NCBI GenBank assembly: GCA_934418125.1
Contig: CAKRWT010000003.1
Coordinates: 1-64,000, forward strand
Length of the DNA: 64,000 nucleotides
Reading direction: 5' to 3'
From: an uncultured Lachnospiraceae bacterium
GTDB taxonomy: Bacteria > Bacillota > Clostridia > Lachnospirales > Lachnospiraceae
Of this stretch, positions 7,972 to 15,275 are shown one piece after another. A model generated the notes under the pieces. It had not been told where the DNA came from and made no database searches. It saw only the letters and a list, made by a program, of their open reading frames with translations. Each line of letters opens with the position of its first letter. The stretch's first letter is position 1. Both the position numbers and the translations under genes were made by a program.

Positions 7972-9144
7972 ATGAAATTACCGGGAGAAGAAGAATCGGG
8001 AGGAATGGGACACTCCGTTATTTATATGTTAGTCGGTGTGGGAGCTTTTATTCTGATTATTTTATTGTTTGTACTGAAAAGTAATGAAGAGAATCAAAGC
8101 GGCAGTGCCTATTTACAGCAATTACAGCAGCAACAGGAACAGGAAGAGGCACAGCAGGAAGAAACGGAAATCGCGGCAGAAGAGGAGCAGGAAAAAAAAC
8201 TGCGGGCAGAGGATTTGGATTTCTGGGACATGTATCCGGTAGAAGACGAGAAGGACGAGAATACACCTGACCGGAAAGAAAACAGTGAAGAGACAAATCC
8301 CCACTCTACCTATGAAGAAAAGGCAGAACAGGATCGGAAAGAGCAGGAAGAACGGAAGGAACAGGAGAACCCGGAAACAGATGGAAAGCATACGCTTGTT
8401 ACCAACCTGGATGGCACGGAAGAATGGGTGCTTATCAGTCCTTATCTGACTAAAAATACCTATGATTTTACAAAACTGGAAGAAAAAGCCGGTTTAAGGC
8501 GTTATATGGAGAATGGCAGAAATACTTCCTATGTGGGGGTAGATTTGTCAAAACATGATGGAGAAGTTAATTTTACCAGCCTGAAAGCTGCGGGGGTAAA
8601 TTATGTCATGATTCGTCTGGGAAGCCGTGGCTATTCCACGGGGGCTGTTACTTTGGATGATAACTTTAAGACTTATATGGATGGTGCCCTTGGTGCAGGC
8701 CTGGATGTGGGGGTTTATTTTGCATCGCAGGCGATTTCCCAGGAAGAGGCAACACAGGAAGTTAATTTCGTTGTACAGAATCTGGCTCCTTATCAGGGAA
8801 GAGTCAAATATCCGATAGCCTTTGATATGGAATATCCTGCCAATGATAAAGCAAGAATAGATGGACTGAGCCGGGATGATAAAACAACTATTGCAGTAAC
8901 ATTCCTGGAGGGAATCAAGGCGGCTGGTTATACGCCTATGCTTTATGGCAATAAGGAATGGCTTATCAAAGAGGTGGACTTGACGAAGCTGCAGAACTTT
9001 GATGTATGGCTTTCCCAGGAAAGTGATATGCCAGATTACCCTTATCAGTTTACCATGTGGCAGTACACCACAGACGGCGTGGTAAATGGTATACCGGGCG
9101 ATGCCAATTTAAATATTTCCTTTGTCGGTTATTCGGAACGGTAA
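7972..9144 (+). CDS. Membrane-anchored GH25 lysozyme-like hydrolase
   Basis: The protein (390 aa) has a single membrane helix (about residues 16-36), then a long charged, Gln/Glu-rich stalk (about 40-140) likely to be extended or coiled-coil, and a GH25 (Chalaropsis-type) muramidase domain from about residue 182. The family signatures are present: YVGVDLSKHDGEV with the first acidic residue, and FDMEYP near residue 285 with the catalytic Asp/Glu pair, plus the terminal TMWQYTTDGVVNGI block. It should cut the beta-1,4 bond between MurNAc and GlcNAc while tethered to the membrane. The 3' end overlaps the convergent next gene by 16 nt. Confidence 0.9.
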   Translation: MKLPGEEESGGMGHSVIYMLVGVGAFILIILLFVLKSNEENQSGSAYLQQLQQQQEQEEAQQEETEIAAEEEQEKKLRAEDLDFWDMYPVEDEKDENTPDRKENSEETNPHSTYEEKAEQDRKEQEERKEQENPETDGKHTLVTNLDGTEEWVLISPYLTKNTYDFTKLEEKAGLRRYMENGRNTSYVGVDLSKHDGEVNFTSLKAAGVNYVMIRLGSRGYSTGAVTLDDNFKTYMDGALGAGLDVGVYFASQAISQEEATQEVNFVVQNLAPYQGRVKYPIAFDMEYPANDKARIDGLSRDDKTTIAVTFLEGIKAAGYTPMLYGNKEWLIKEVDLTKLQNFDVWLSQESDMPDYPYQFTMWQYTTDGVVNGIPGDANLNISFVGYSER

Positions 9145-9923
9145 TGACGGATACCGGGAGAGATTTTCACAGTATTATACAGGTCGGCATAGACAGCGGG
9201 AGAGATACCTTCCATGTAATTGGGCGTATACTCCTTCTGTAAGCCGGCTTTTTTTAATAAGTCAATAGCCTTGTTGTAGGCAATGGCAGCTTCTACCTGG
9301 GTGGGATAAGTACCTACGGTATAGTTGCCTTTTACATGGATTTTTACCTGGTATCTGGTAGAACCATTAACCTGAATCTGAGATACTCCATGATATTCAT
9401 TGATAATTTCTATATTTTCATATCGGAAATCGTGATTATTGCCATTGATAAAGCGGTAATCGCGCCCTTCTACGGCATAATTCTTAATGTGATACCGATT
9501 CATAATATTTACCTGCATCCCATAGTCAGCCACGAAATAATGACCTCCTCTGCGGGAAATCTTGTGGGAGGCATAATAGAATAAATCCTCCATATCAAAG
9601 ATAAAATAATGGGTTGGTGTAAAATAATAGAAGAAAAATTTCGGCCGCATATAAATAGGAGTGGCGAAATAGATGCCATTATCCCGGAAATTCAGAAGAG
9701 TAACCCATTTTTCAAAAGAAAGAAAGGAGGTTTTCTTATAATTTAACAGCGTTATGCGCTCATCGGATAGCAAAATACCTGCTTCTAAGTATGCCTGATG
9801 AGCACTGTCTGCATCTGCATAGCTCCCCAGGCTGATGTGCTTGGCGCGATAAGTTAAAGAAGCACGGTAATATAGGGTTCCATTCTTACGTTTTGCAGTA
9901 TATACACCGGGAAAATCTTGCAT
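9129..9923 (-). CDS. AP2/HNH-like DNA-binding protein (possibly domesticated homing endonuclease relative)
   Basis: Predicted 264 aa from ATG 9923, which has GGAGG 11 nt upstream; a longer reading from 10019 lacks a better site. Two AP2-like modules frame the protein: residues about 6-48 (GVYTAKRKNGTLYYRASL...LGSYADADSAHQAY) and about 178-223 (GVSQIQVNGSTRYQVKIHV...VGTYPTQVEAAIAYNKA). Just before the second is a segment (about 156-174, INGNNHDFRYENIEII) resembling the GNxxDNRxxNL end of HNH-AP2 homing endonucleases, but the usual His-rich catalytic part is weak or absent. The middle (about 60-150) is aromatic-rich and unrecognised. My inference is a DNA-binding protein derived from an HNH-AP2 element; function unknown. 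Confidence 0.6.
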   Translation of the reverse strand: MQDFPGVYTAKRKNGTLYYRASLTYRAKHISLGSYADADSAHQAYLEAGILLSDERITLLNYKKTSFLSFEKWVTLLNFRDNGIYFATPIYMRPKFFFYYFTPTHYFIFDMEDLFYYASHKISRRGGHYFVADYGMQVNIMNRYHIKNYAVEGRDYRFINGNNHDFRYENIEIINEYHGVSQIQVNGSTRYQVKIHVKGNYTVGTYPTQVEAAIAYNKAIDLLKKAGLQKEYTPNYMEGISPAVYADLYNTVKISPGIRHYRSE

Positions 9924-10070
9924 CAGACAGAAAGCCTCCTTTTTTAGTAATTGTACCATTTTTGAGAAAATAAGCAAATTTAGAAATATTTTTCCTGCCT
10001 CCTGTATAGAATATATCATACCGAAAGTGACAGGCTTATGTTCGGTAAATGATTGAAAACTGGAGGAGAA

Positions 10071-10691
10071 ATGTATAAAAAATATATATGGATTTTCCTG
10101 TTGGCAAGTATGACCATCTTTTCTACAGGGATTTGTGCGCGGGAAATCAGAATTAACAAAATCGTATCCAAAGCGGCTTTTCAGATAGAATTTCTGGACG
10201 AGTCCATGCAGGAAGAAAAGAAAAGCTTTTTTGAAATGGTTACCAGTGTTTCTTCCGGGCAGAGGGTAGTAGATTATGAAGTATTGGAACAGACTGCAAA
10301 GTATCAGTTGGCGGCGCGGGATGAAGAGGCACTGCTTCGGATTGTGGAAGCGGAAGCCGGAGGGGAAGATCAGAATGGAAAGCTGTTGGTTGCAAATGTG
10401 GTGTTAAACCGGGTCAATAACAGTAAATTTCCCAATACTGTCTATGAGGTGGTAATGCAGAAAGAACAAGGGGTTGCTCAGTTCTCGCCGACTGTGGACG
10501 GCAGATATGCAAGTGTAACGATAAGTGAGGATACAAGGCAGGCAGTACAGCGCGCCCTGATGGGAGAAGATATTTCGAAAGGAGCACTGTATTTCTGTGC
10601 AAGGAACAAAGCGGATTCGGATAATATGCGTTGGTTTGACCAGAAACTGACCAGGCTGTTTGCCTATGGAAATCATGAATTTTTTCTGTAA
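10071..10691 (+). CDS. SleB/CwlJ-type cell wall hydrolase
   Basis: The start at ATG 10071 is fixed by GGAGGAGAA immediately upstream. The product (206 aa) has an N-terminal signal-type segment (about residues 2-22) ending near a STGICA cleavage region, then a variable region, and a C-terminal Hydrolase_2 (SleB) domain from about residue 90: LLRIVEAEAGGEDQNGKLLV, NVVLNRVNN, then QFSPTVDGRY and a final WFDQKLTRLFAYGNHEFF. The Glu of VEAEAGGE is the expected catalytic acid. Members cut cortex peptidoglycan during germination, but vegetative paralogues exist in Lachnospiraceae; which applies here is not clear. Confidence 0.88.
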   Translation: MYKKYIWIFLLASMTIFSTGICAREIRINKIVSKAAFQIEFLDESMQEEKKSFFEMVTSVSSGQRVVDYEVLEQTAKYQLAARDEEALLRIVEAEAGGEDQNGKLLVANVVLNRVNNSKFPNTVYEVVMQKEQGVAQFSPTVDGRYASVTISEDTRQAVQRALMGEDISKGALYFCARNKADSDNMRWFDQKLTRLFAYGNHEFFL

Positions 10692-10722
10692 GACTGACTG
10701 TAAAGCGGGACAAACAGCATTG

Positions 10723-10751
10723 TTGCGAAATTAGATATAGTGTGGTATACT
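10723..10751 (+). promoter_or_regulatory. Sigma-A-type promoter for thrC
   Basis: TTGCGA (10723-10728), a 17-nt spacer and TATACT (10746-10751) form a good vegetative promoter about 65 nt before thrC. No leader terminator or riboswitch is seen between it and the gene. Confidence 0.6.
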
Positions 10752-10815
10752 ACAAACGATTATTGAGTGATATGGTATTATAGGATGACAAGAAAATGTA
10801 CGAAAGGTATGGTTA

Positions 10816-12315
10816 GTGGAAATGGAAGTATTATACAGCAGTACAAGAAATGGCGATAAGAAAGTAACTGCTTCCCAGGCAATTTTAAAAGGTTTGTCTG
10901 ATGATGGCGGTCTTTTTGTCCCGGATCATATTCCTGCATTGGAAGTACCGATGAAGGAACTGGCAGGCAAGACTTATCAGGAAATCGCGTATGAGGTTAT
11001 GAAGCTTTATCTTACCGATTTTACGGAGGAAGAGTTAAAGACCTGTATTGAGCGTGCCTATGACTCTAAGTTTGATACAGAGGTAATTGCCCCATTAGTA
11101 GAGGCAGAGGGTACATATTATCTGGAATTATTCCATGGTGCAACCATAGCTTTTAAAGATATGGCACTTTCCATTCTTCCACATCTGATGATAACTTCTG
11201 CAAAGAAGAACCATGTGAAGAATGAAATTGTTATTCTGACAGCTACATCCGGGGATACCGGTAAGGCAGCATTGGCAGGCTTCGCCGGTGTAGAAGGAAC
11301 AAGAATCATTGTATTCTATCCAAAGAATGGTGTAAGTCCGATTCAGGAGAAACAGATGGTAACCCAGAAGGGAGATAATACATTTGTAGTGGGTATCCAT
11401 GGTAATTTTGATGATGCCCAGACTGGTGTAAAGGCCCTGTTTAATGATAAGGAACTGGCAGACCAGATGGCAGAGGCAGGTTTACAGTTCTCGTCTGCAA
11501 ATTCTATCAATATCGGCAGACTGGTGCCACAGGTTGTTTATTATGTATATTCTTATGCAAAATTGTTAGAAGAGGGTAAGATTGCTGACGGAGAGAAGAT
11601 TAACGTAGTCGTACCTACTGGAAATTTCGGTAATATTCTTGCCGCTTTTTATGCAAAGAACATGGGTGTGCCGATTGAAAAATTAATTTGTGCATCTAAT
11701 GAAAATAAAGTATTATATGATTTCTTCACAACAGGAATCTATGACAGAAACAGAGAGTTTATGCTGACAAGCTCTCCATCTATGGATATTCTTATTTCCA
11801 GCAATCTGGAAAGACTGATTTACCGTATTGCCGGAAATGATGCAGAGAAGAATGCGAAGCTGATGGTATCGCTGAGTAAAGATGGCAAATACGAGATTAC
11901 AGAGGATATGAAGAAACAGCTTGCAGATTTCTATGGAAATTATGCAAGTGAACAAGAGACAGCAGCGAGAATCAGGTCTCTGTATGAGAATACCGGATAT
12001 GTGATTGACACTCATACCGCGGTAGCCAGTGCGGTTTATGAGAAATATGCAGCGGATACTAAGGATGAAACAAAGACGGTAATTGCCTCTACAGCAAGTC
12101 CGTTTAAATTTACAAGAAGCGTCATGAATGCTATTGACAGTAAATATGATGCGATGTCCGATTTTGAGCTGGTAGATGAGCTGGCAAAAATCGCAAATGT
12201 AGAAATACCAAATGCTATCGAAGAAATCAGAACGGCTCCAGTAGTTCATGATAATGTATGTGATAAGACAGAAATGAAAGCTGTTGTAAAACGCTTTCTT
12301 GGCATAAAGGCATAA
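10816..12315 (+). CDS. thrC: Threonine synthase
   Basis: PLP enzyme converting O-phosphohomoserine to threonine. At 499 aa it is the long (class I) type: N-terminal YSSTRNGDKKVTASQAILKGLSDDGGLFVP, the PLP-Lys segment HGATIAFKDMAL (Lys114), ATSGDTGKAALAGF binding the phosphate, and PTGNFGNILAAFYA. GTG 10816 has AAAGG 8 nt upstream; ATG 10822, six bases on, is an alternative start that would give a family-typical MEVLY. The next gene starts 4 nt after the stop, so they are probably co-translated. Confidence 0.95.
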   Translation: MEMEVLYSSTRNGDKKVTASQAILKGLSDDGGLFVPDHIPALEVPMKELAGKTYQEIAYEVMKLYLTDFTEEELKTCIERAYDSKFDTEVIAPLVEAEGTYYLELFHGATIAFKDMALSILPHLMITSAKKNHVKNEIVILTATSGDTGKAALAGFAGVEGTRIIVFYPKNGVSPIQEKQMVTQKGDNTFVVGIHGNFDDAQTGVKALFNDKELADQMAEAGLQFSSANSINIGRLVPQVVYYVYSYAKLLEEGKIADGEKINVVVPTGNFGNILAAFYAKNMGVPIEKLICASNENKVLYDFFTTGIYDRNREFMLTSSPSMDILISSNLERLIYRIAGNDAEKNAKLMVSLSKDGKYEITEDMKKQLADFYGNYASEQETAARIRSLYENTGYVIDTHTAVASAVYEKYAADTKDETKTVIASTASPFKFTRSVMNAIDSKYDAMSDFELVDELAKIANVEIPNAIEEIRTAPVVHDNVCDKTEMKAVVKRFLGIKA

Positions 12316-12318
12316 TTT

Positions 12319-12687
12319 ATGAAGCATGTACTGATAGTAGATGATGTTTCTACTAATTTGAAATGCGTGGATTTTATTCTGAAGAATCAATACAAAGTTT
12401 CTATGTTAAAATCTGGTGCAGAAGCGATTGCATTTATGGAAAAAGAGATTCCGGACTTGCTGTTACTGGATATTCACATGCATGGTATGAATGGATATGA
12501 AGTGATGGAATGGATGAACACACATCTGGCTGCTGCACAGATTCCTGTTATATTGCTGACTGCAGACACAGACAGGGAAAGTGAGGAACAGGGGAGAGCA
12601 CTGGGTGCGATTGGTTTTATCAAGAAACCCTTTGAACCGGGACGGTTATTGGAATGTGTCAATCGAATATTAAATACGGAGGCATGA
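12319..12687 (+). CDS. Stand-alone response-regulator receiver protein
   Basis: A single CheY-like receiver domain of 122 aa with no output domain. Acidic pocket Asp8/Asp9 (LIVDDVS), phospho-acceptor Asp51 (LLLLDIHM), Thr81 (LLTADTD) and Lys103 (FIKKPF) are all in place, so it should be phosphorylated. No histidine kinase lies nearby. It starts 4 nt after thrC and precedes a small membrane protein by 6 nt. It could act by protein-protein contact or in a phosphorelay; its partner is unknown. Confidence 0.88.
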   Translation: MKHVLIVDDVSTNLKCVDFILKNQYKVSMLKSGAEAIAFMEKEIPDLLLLDIHMHGMNGYEVMEWMNTHLAAAQIPVILLTADTDRESEEQGRALGAIGFIKKPFEPGRLLECVNRILNTEA

Positions 12688-12693
12688 TGATTC

Positions 12694-13068
12694 ATGGATA
12701 TGAACAGCATCATTGACATCTTGTTTATAGGTAGTGGGTTTTATTTAATTGTGTCCGCACTGCAGGCAAAGAAAAATAAAATCATTACAGCCAATGTAAT
12801 GTTAGGTAAGAATACAGATGAAAAACAGATAAAAGACCGGCTTGGTTATATTGAATATATGTACAAGCGTGTGTTGGTGGCAGGTGCGCTGGTTATCATA
12901 GCAGGAGCGATGAACCTGATAAACGAAGCGTTTATCTATTCTAATCTGATATCTGGTATTACCAATCTTGTAGTTATCGTTGCGTTGGTGTTGTATGTAG
13001 TTGCTTATAAAAAAGGGCAGAAACAGTATATGGAAATCCAAAAGAAAGAGAAAAAACAAAAGAAATAG
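12694..13068 (+). CDS. Small membrane protein of unknown function
   Basis: A 124-aa protein with three predicted membrane segments (about residues 5-22, 60-80 and 86-105) and a strongly basic Lys-rich tail (KKGQKQ...KKEKKQKK). I do not recognise a family. It lies 6 nt after the receiver-protein gene and is followed by a strong terminator, so it is the last gene of the thrC unit. Confidence 0.75.
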   Translation: MDMNSIIDILFIGSGFYLIVSALQAKKNKIITANVMLGKNTDEKQIKDRLGYIEYMYKRVLVAGALVIIAGAMNLINEAFIYSNLISGITNLVVIVALVLYVVAYKKGQKQYMEIQKKEKKQKK

Positions 13069-13091
13069 TATAAAATACAATAGATAGCATA

Positions 13092-13126
13092 AAAAGCAGA
13101 AATCGTAGAACACGGTTTCTGCTTTT
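13092..13126. terminator. Bidirectional intrinsic terminator
   Basis: Arms AAAAGCAGAAA (13092-13102) and TTTCTGCTTTT (13116-13126) frame a 13-nt loop region. The A/T runs on both sides allow it to end both the thrC unit and the convergent citrate synthase gene. Confidence 0.85.
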
Positions 13127-13157
13127 CCTTTTCAGAGAATTTGTCAGAAGACCTATT

Positions 13158-14525
13158 TTAGGCTCTGTCTGCCAAATCAATATATTCTTTGTCGCTACAA
13201 ATCGGCTTGTAGGCGGGGCGGATAATCTTGCCGTTGTTTGCAAGCTCTTCCATACGATGGGCACTCCAACCAACAATTCTGGCGATAGCGAAAATAGGAG
13301 TATAAAGTTCCAATGGCAGGTTTAGCATGTTATAAACAAAGCCGGAATAGAAGTCCACGTTGATATTAACACCCTTGTAAATCGGACGTTCTTTGGAAAT
13401 GATTTCCGGGGCAAGCCGTTCTACGAGAGAGTATAATGCAAATTCATCATGAAGGCCCTTTTCCTCGGAAAGTTTCTCCACGAAGGATTTGAAGATAACA
13501 GCTCTTGGGTCTGATTTGGAATAAACCGCGTGGCCAACACCATAGATTAAGCCGGCATGATCGAAAGCATCCTTGTGGAGTAATTTCTCCAGATAATCCG
13601 CAACCTGTCCCTCGTTGCTCCAGTCAGATACCTGCTGTTTCATATCATCAAACATCTTGACAACCTTAATGTTTGCACCACCATGACGAGGACCTTTTAA
13701 GGAGCCGATTGCGGCTGCAATTACAGAATAGGTATCGGTCAGGGAGGAGGTTACTACATGGGTCGTGAAACTGGAGTTGTTACCACCGCCGTGTTCCATA
13801 TGTAAAATGAGAGCAATATCTAATATTTTAGCTTCCAAAGGAGTGTATTTACTGTCTGGACGCAGAATGTGAAGAATATTCTCGGCATTGGAGAGTTCTG
13901 GCTTCGGCTGATGAATGAATAAACTTTCTCCATTGTGATAATGACTGTATGCCTGGTAACCATAGATGGATAACATTGGGAACAAGGCAATTAACTGGAG
14001 ACACTGGCGCAATACGTTGGGCAGGGAAGTGTCATCGGCTCTGTCATCATAGGAGTATAAAGTAAGGACGCTTCTTGCCAGAGTATTCATCATATCGTTG
14101 CTGGGAGCTTTCATGATAATGTCACGAACAAAGCTGGTAGGAAGGGAACGATAACTGGAAAGAAGTGTTCTGAATGAATCCAGTTCTTCTTTGTCCGGTA
14201 GTTTGTTAAAGAGAAGAAGATAAGTTACTTCCTCAAAACCAAATCGGTTATCCCTGGAAAACCCGTCTACCAGGTCTTTTACATTGTAGCCACGATAAAA
14301 TAACTGCCCATGGGTAGGAACCTGAACGCCGTCTACGATTTTACTGGCACGTACATCGGAAATATTGGTCAGTCCGGCTAGGACACCTTTACCATTTAAG
14401 TCGCGCAGACCACGTTTTACATCATATTTGGTAAATAATTCTGTATCAATAATGCCAGCCTGTTCGCTCATGGCGGCTAACTGGACAATCTCTGGTGTTA
14501 TTTCAGAAAAAATGTTATGATCCAT
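13158..14525 (-). CDS. Citrate synthase (Si-type fold)
   Basis: Condenses acetyl-CoA and oxaloacetate to citrate. The protein (455 aa) has the citrate-synthase blocks: HMEHGGGNNSSFTTHVV and SLKGPRHGGANIKV (catalytic and substrate His residues), GLIYGVGHAVYSKSDPRA, and the catalytic Asp in the NINVDFYSGFVYNMLNLP segment. The start ATG 14525 has GGAGGT 5 nt upstream. It has a roughly 60-residue N-terminal extension before the citrate-synthase core, as seen in clostridial citrate/2-methylcitrate synthases. Substrate preference cannot be read from sequence. A second, unrelated citrate-synthase candidate is at 47754-49208. Confidence 0.93.
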   Translation of the reverse strand: MDHNIFSEITPEIVQLAAMSEQAGIIDTELFTKYDVKRGLRDLNGKGVLAGLTNISDVRASKIVDGVQVPTHGQLFYRGYNVKDLVDGFSRDNRFGFEEVTYLLLFNKLPDKEELDSFRTLLSSYRSLPTSFVRDIIMKAPSNDMMNTLARSVLTLYSYDDRADDTSLPNVLRQCLQLIALFPMLSIYGYQAYSHYHNGESLFIHQPKPELSNAENILHILRPDSKYTPLEAKILDIALILHMEHGGGNNSSFTTHVVTSSLTDTYSVIAAAIGSLKGPRHGGANIKVVKMFDDMKQQVSDWSNEGQVADYLEKLLHKDAFDHAGLIYGVGHAVYSKSDPRAVIFKSFVEKLSEEKGLHDEFALYSLVERLAPEIISKERPIYKGVNINVDFYSGFVYNMLNLPLELYTPIFAIARIVGWSAHRMEELANNGKIIRPAYKPICSDKEYIDLADRA

Positions 14526-14573
14526 ATCATACCTCCGTTAGATTTTATTATGTGTATGCCTAGAAATAAGGTT

Positions 14574-14780
14574 CACGAATTCGCGCTGTCGCGCTTAGTA
14601 TCCTGCTTTGCAGGATGATTCGTTCATTTATTTATCGATAGAGCAAAGCTCACGAATCCGCGCTGTCGCGCTTAGTATCCTGCTTTGCAGGATGATTTGT
14701 TCATTTATTTATCGATAGAGCAAAGCTCACGAATCCGCGCTGTCGCGCTTTGTATCCTGTTTCACAGGATATTCGCTCGC
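14574..14780. repeat. 77-bp tandem repeat (about 2.6 copies) with cloverleaf-like secondary structure
   Basis: Copies begin at 14574, 14651 and 14728, each exactly 77 bp apart; the third is partial and diverged. Each unit holds two hairpins (GCGC-TGTC-GCGC, and ATCCTGC-TTT-GCAGGAT) enclosed by an outer CGAATC/GATTCG stem, which gives a three-way junction. In copy 3 the second hairpin becomes ATCCTGT-TTC-ACAGGAT, a paired change that keeps the stem; in copy 2 the outer stem keeps pairing through a G-U. It lies upstream of the citrate synthase on its strand, so it could be in its leader or be an intergenic repeat element. The stretch 14780-14840 after it is unassigned. Confidence 0.85.
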
Positions 14781-14937
14781 TAATTTCGTCGTTCGCCAAT
14801 CGTGCGAGCACGTTGGCTCACTTGCACTCATTATATCATGAGAAAAAATGCAGAAACAAGAGAAAAAGCGAAGTTCACAAAGTTTTAATGAATTACATGC
14901 AAATATTGGCATGGTATTTTAAAAATTGAAAAACCTG

Positions 14938-14966
14938 TTGTAATATCACGATGGTTCGGATATAAT
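14938..14966 (+). promoter_or_regulatory. Promoter of the 6S-like RNA
   Basis: TTGTAA (14938-14943), a 17-nt spacer and a perfect TATAAT (14961-14966). It predicts a start at about 14972, which is where the RNA closing stem begins. Confidence 0.8.
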
Positions 14967-14971
14967 ATTAG

Positions 14972-15202
14972 TAACCTGGAATGTGCGATAACGTCTTGTT
15001 ATTTTGAACCTACAGATACTTTAAACGGGATTCTTATATTGTCGTATGGATGTCAGGCCTCCGGCCGAAAGGCATTGTGCAGTGGAAGGCAGAAATACGA
15101 TTGCGGTTACCCACCTAGCTTAGCTAGGAGTCAAAATACAGGACCCGGCATTTTGGGGGAATACAGAAACTAAAAGCAGTCGTTTGGATACGGCTGCTTT
15201 TG
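14972..15202 (+). ncRNA. ssrS: 6S RNA (regulator of RNA polymerase), predicted
   Basis: A non-coding unit bounded by a strong promoter and an intrinsic terminator. The 5' end CCTGGAATGT (from 14974) pairs over ten positions with the 3' GCATTTTGG region (from 15149), making the long closing stem expected for 6S RNA, about 190 nt in size. Internal TTTTGAACCTACA and the CCTAGC-TTA-GCTAGG hairpin followed by GTCAAAATACAGGACCC resemble clostridial 6S RNAs as I remember them. 6S RNA binds sigma-A RNA polymerase by mimicking an open promoter. The identification is by structure and resemblance, not by a model search. Confidence 0.75.
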
Positions 15203-15207
15203 TTTTT
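15172..15207 (+). terminator. Intrinsic terminator of the 6S-like RNA
   Basis: AAAAGCAGTCG pairs with CGGCTGCTTTT around a short loop, followed by T residues (TGTTTTTT). Confidence 0.85.
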
Positions 15208-15275
15208 TCTGTTATGATTTTGTATTATATGTGAGAATGAATGCGTAAATATAGAGTAAGAAGGGAATATGCTCT

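Noticed and set aside
10691..10815. Riboswitch before thrC
   Set aside because: Only a promoter is visible; there is no stable hairpin or terminator in the short leader.
14574..14780. CRISPR-like array
   Set aside because: The 77-bp units are contiguous with no unique spacers, and no cas genes are nearby.
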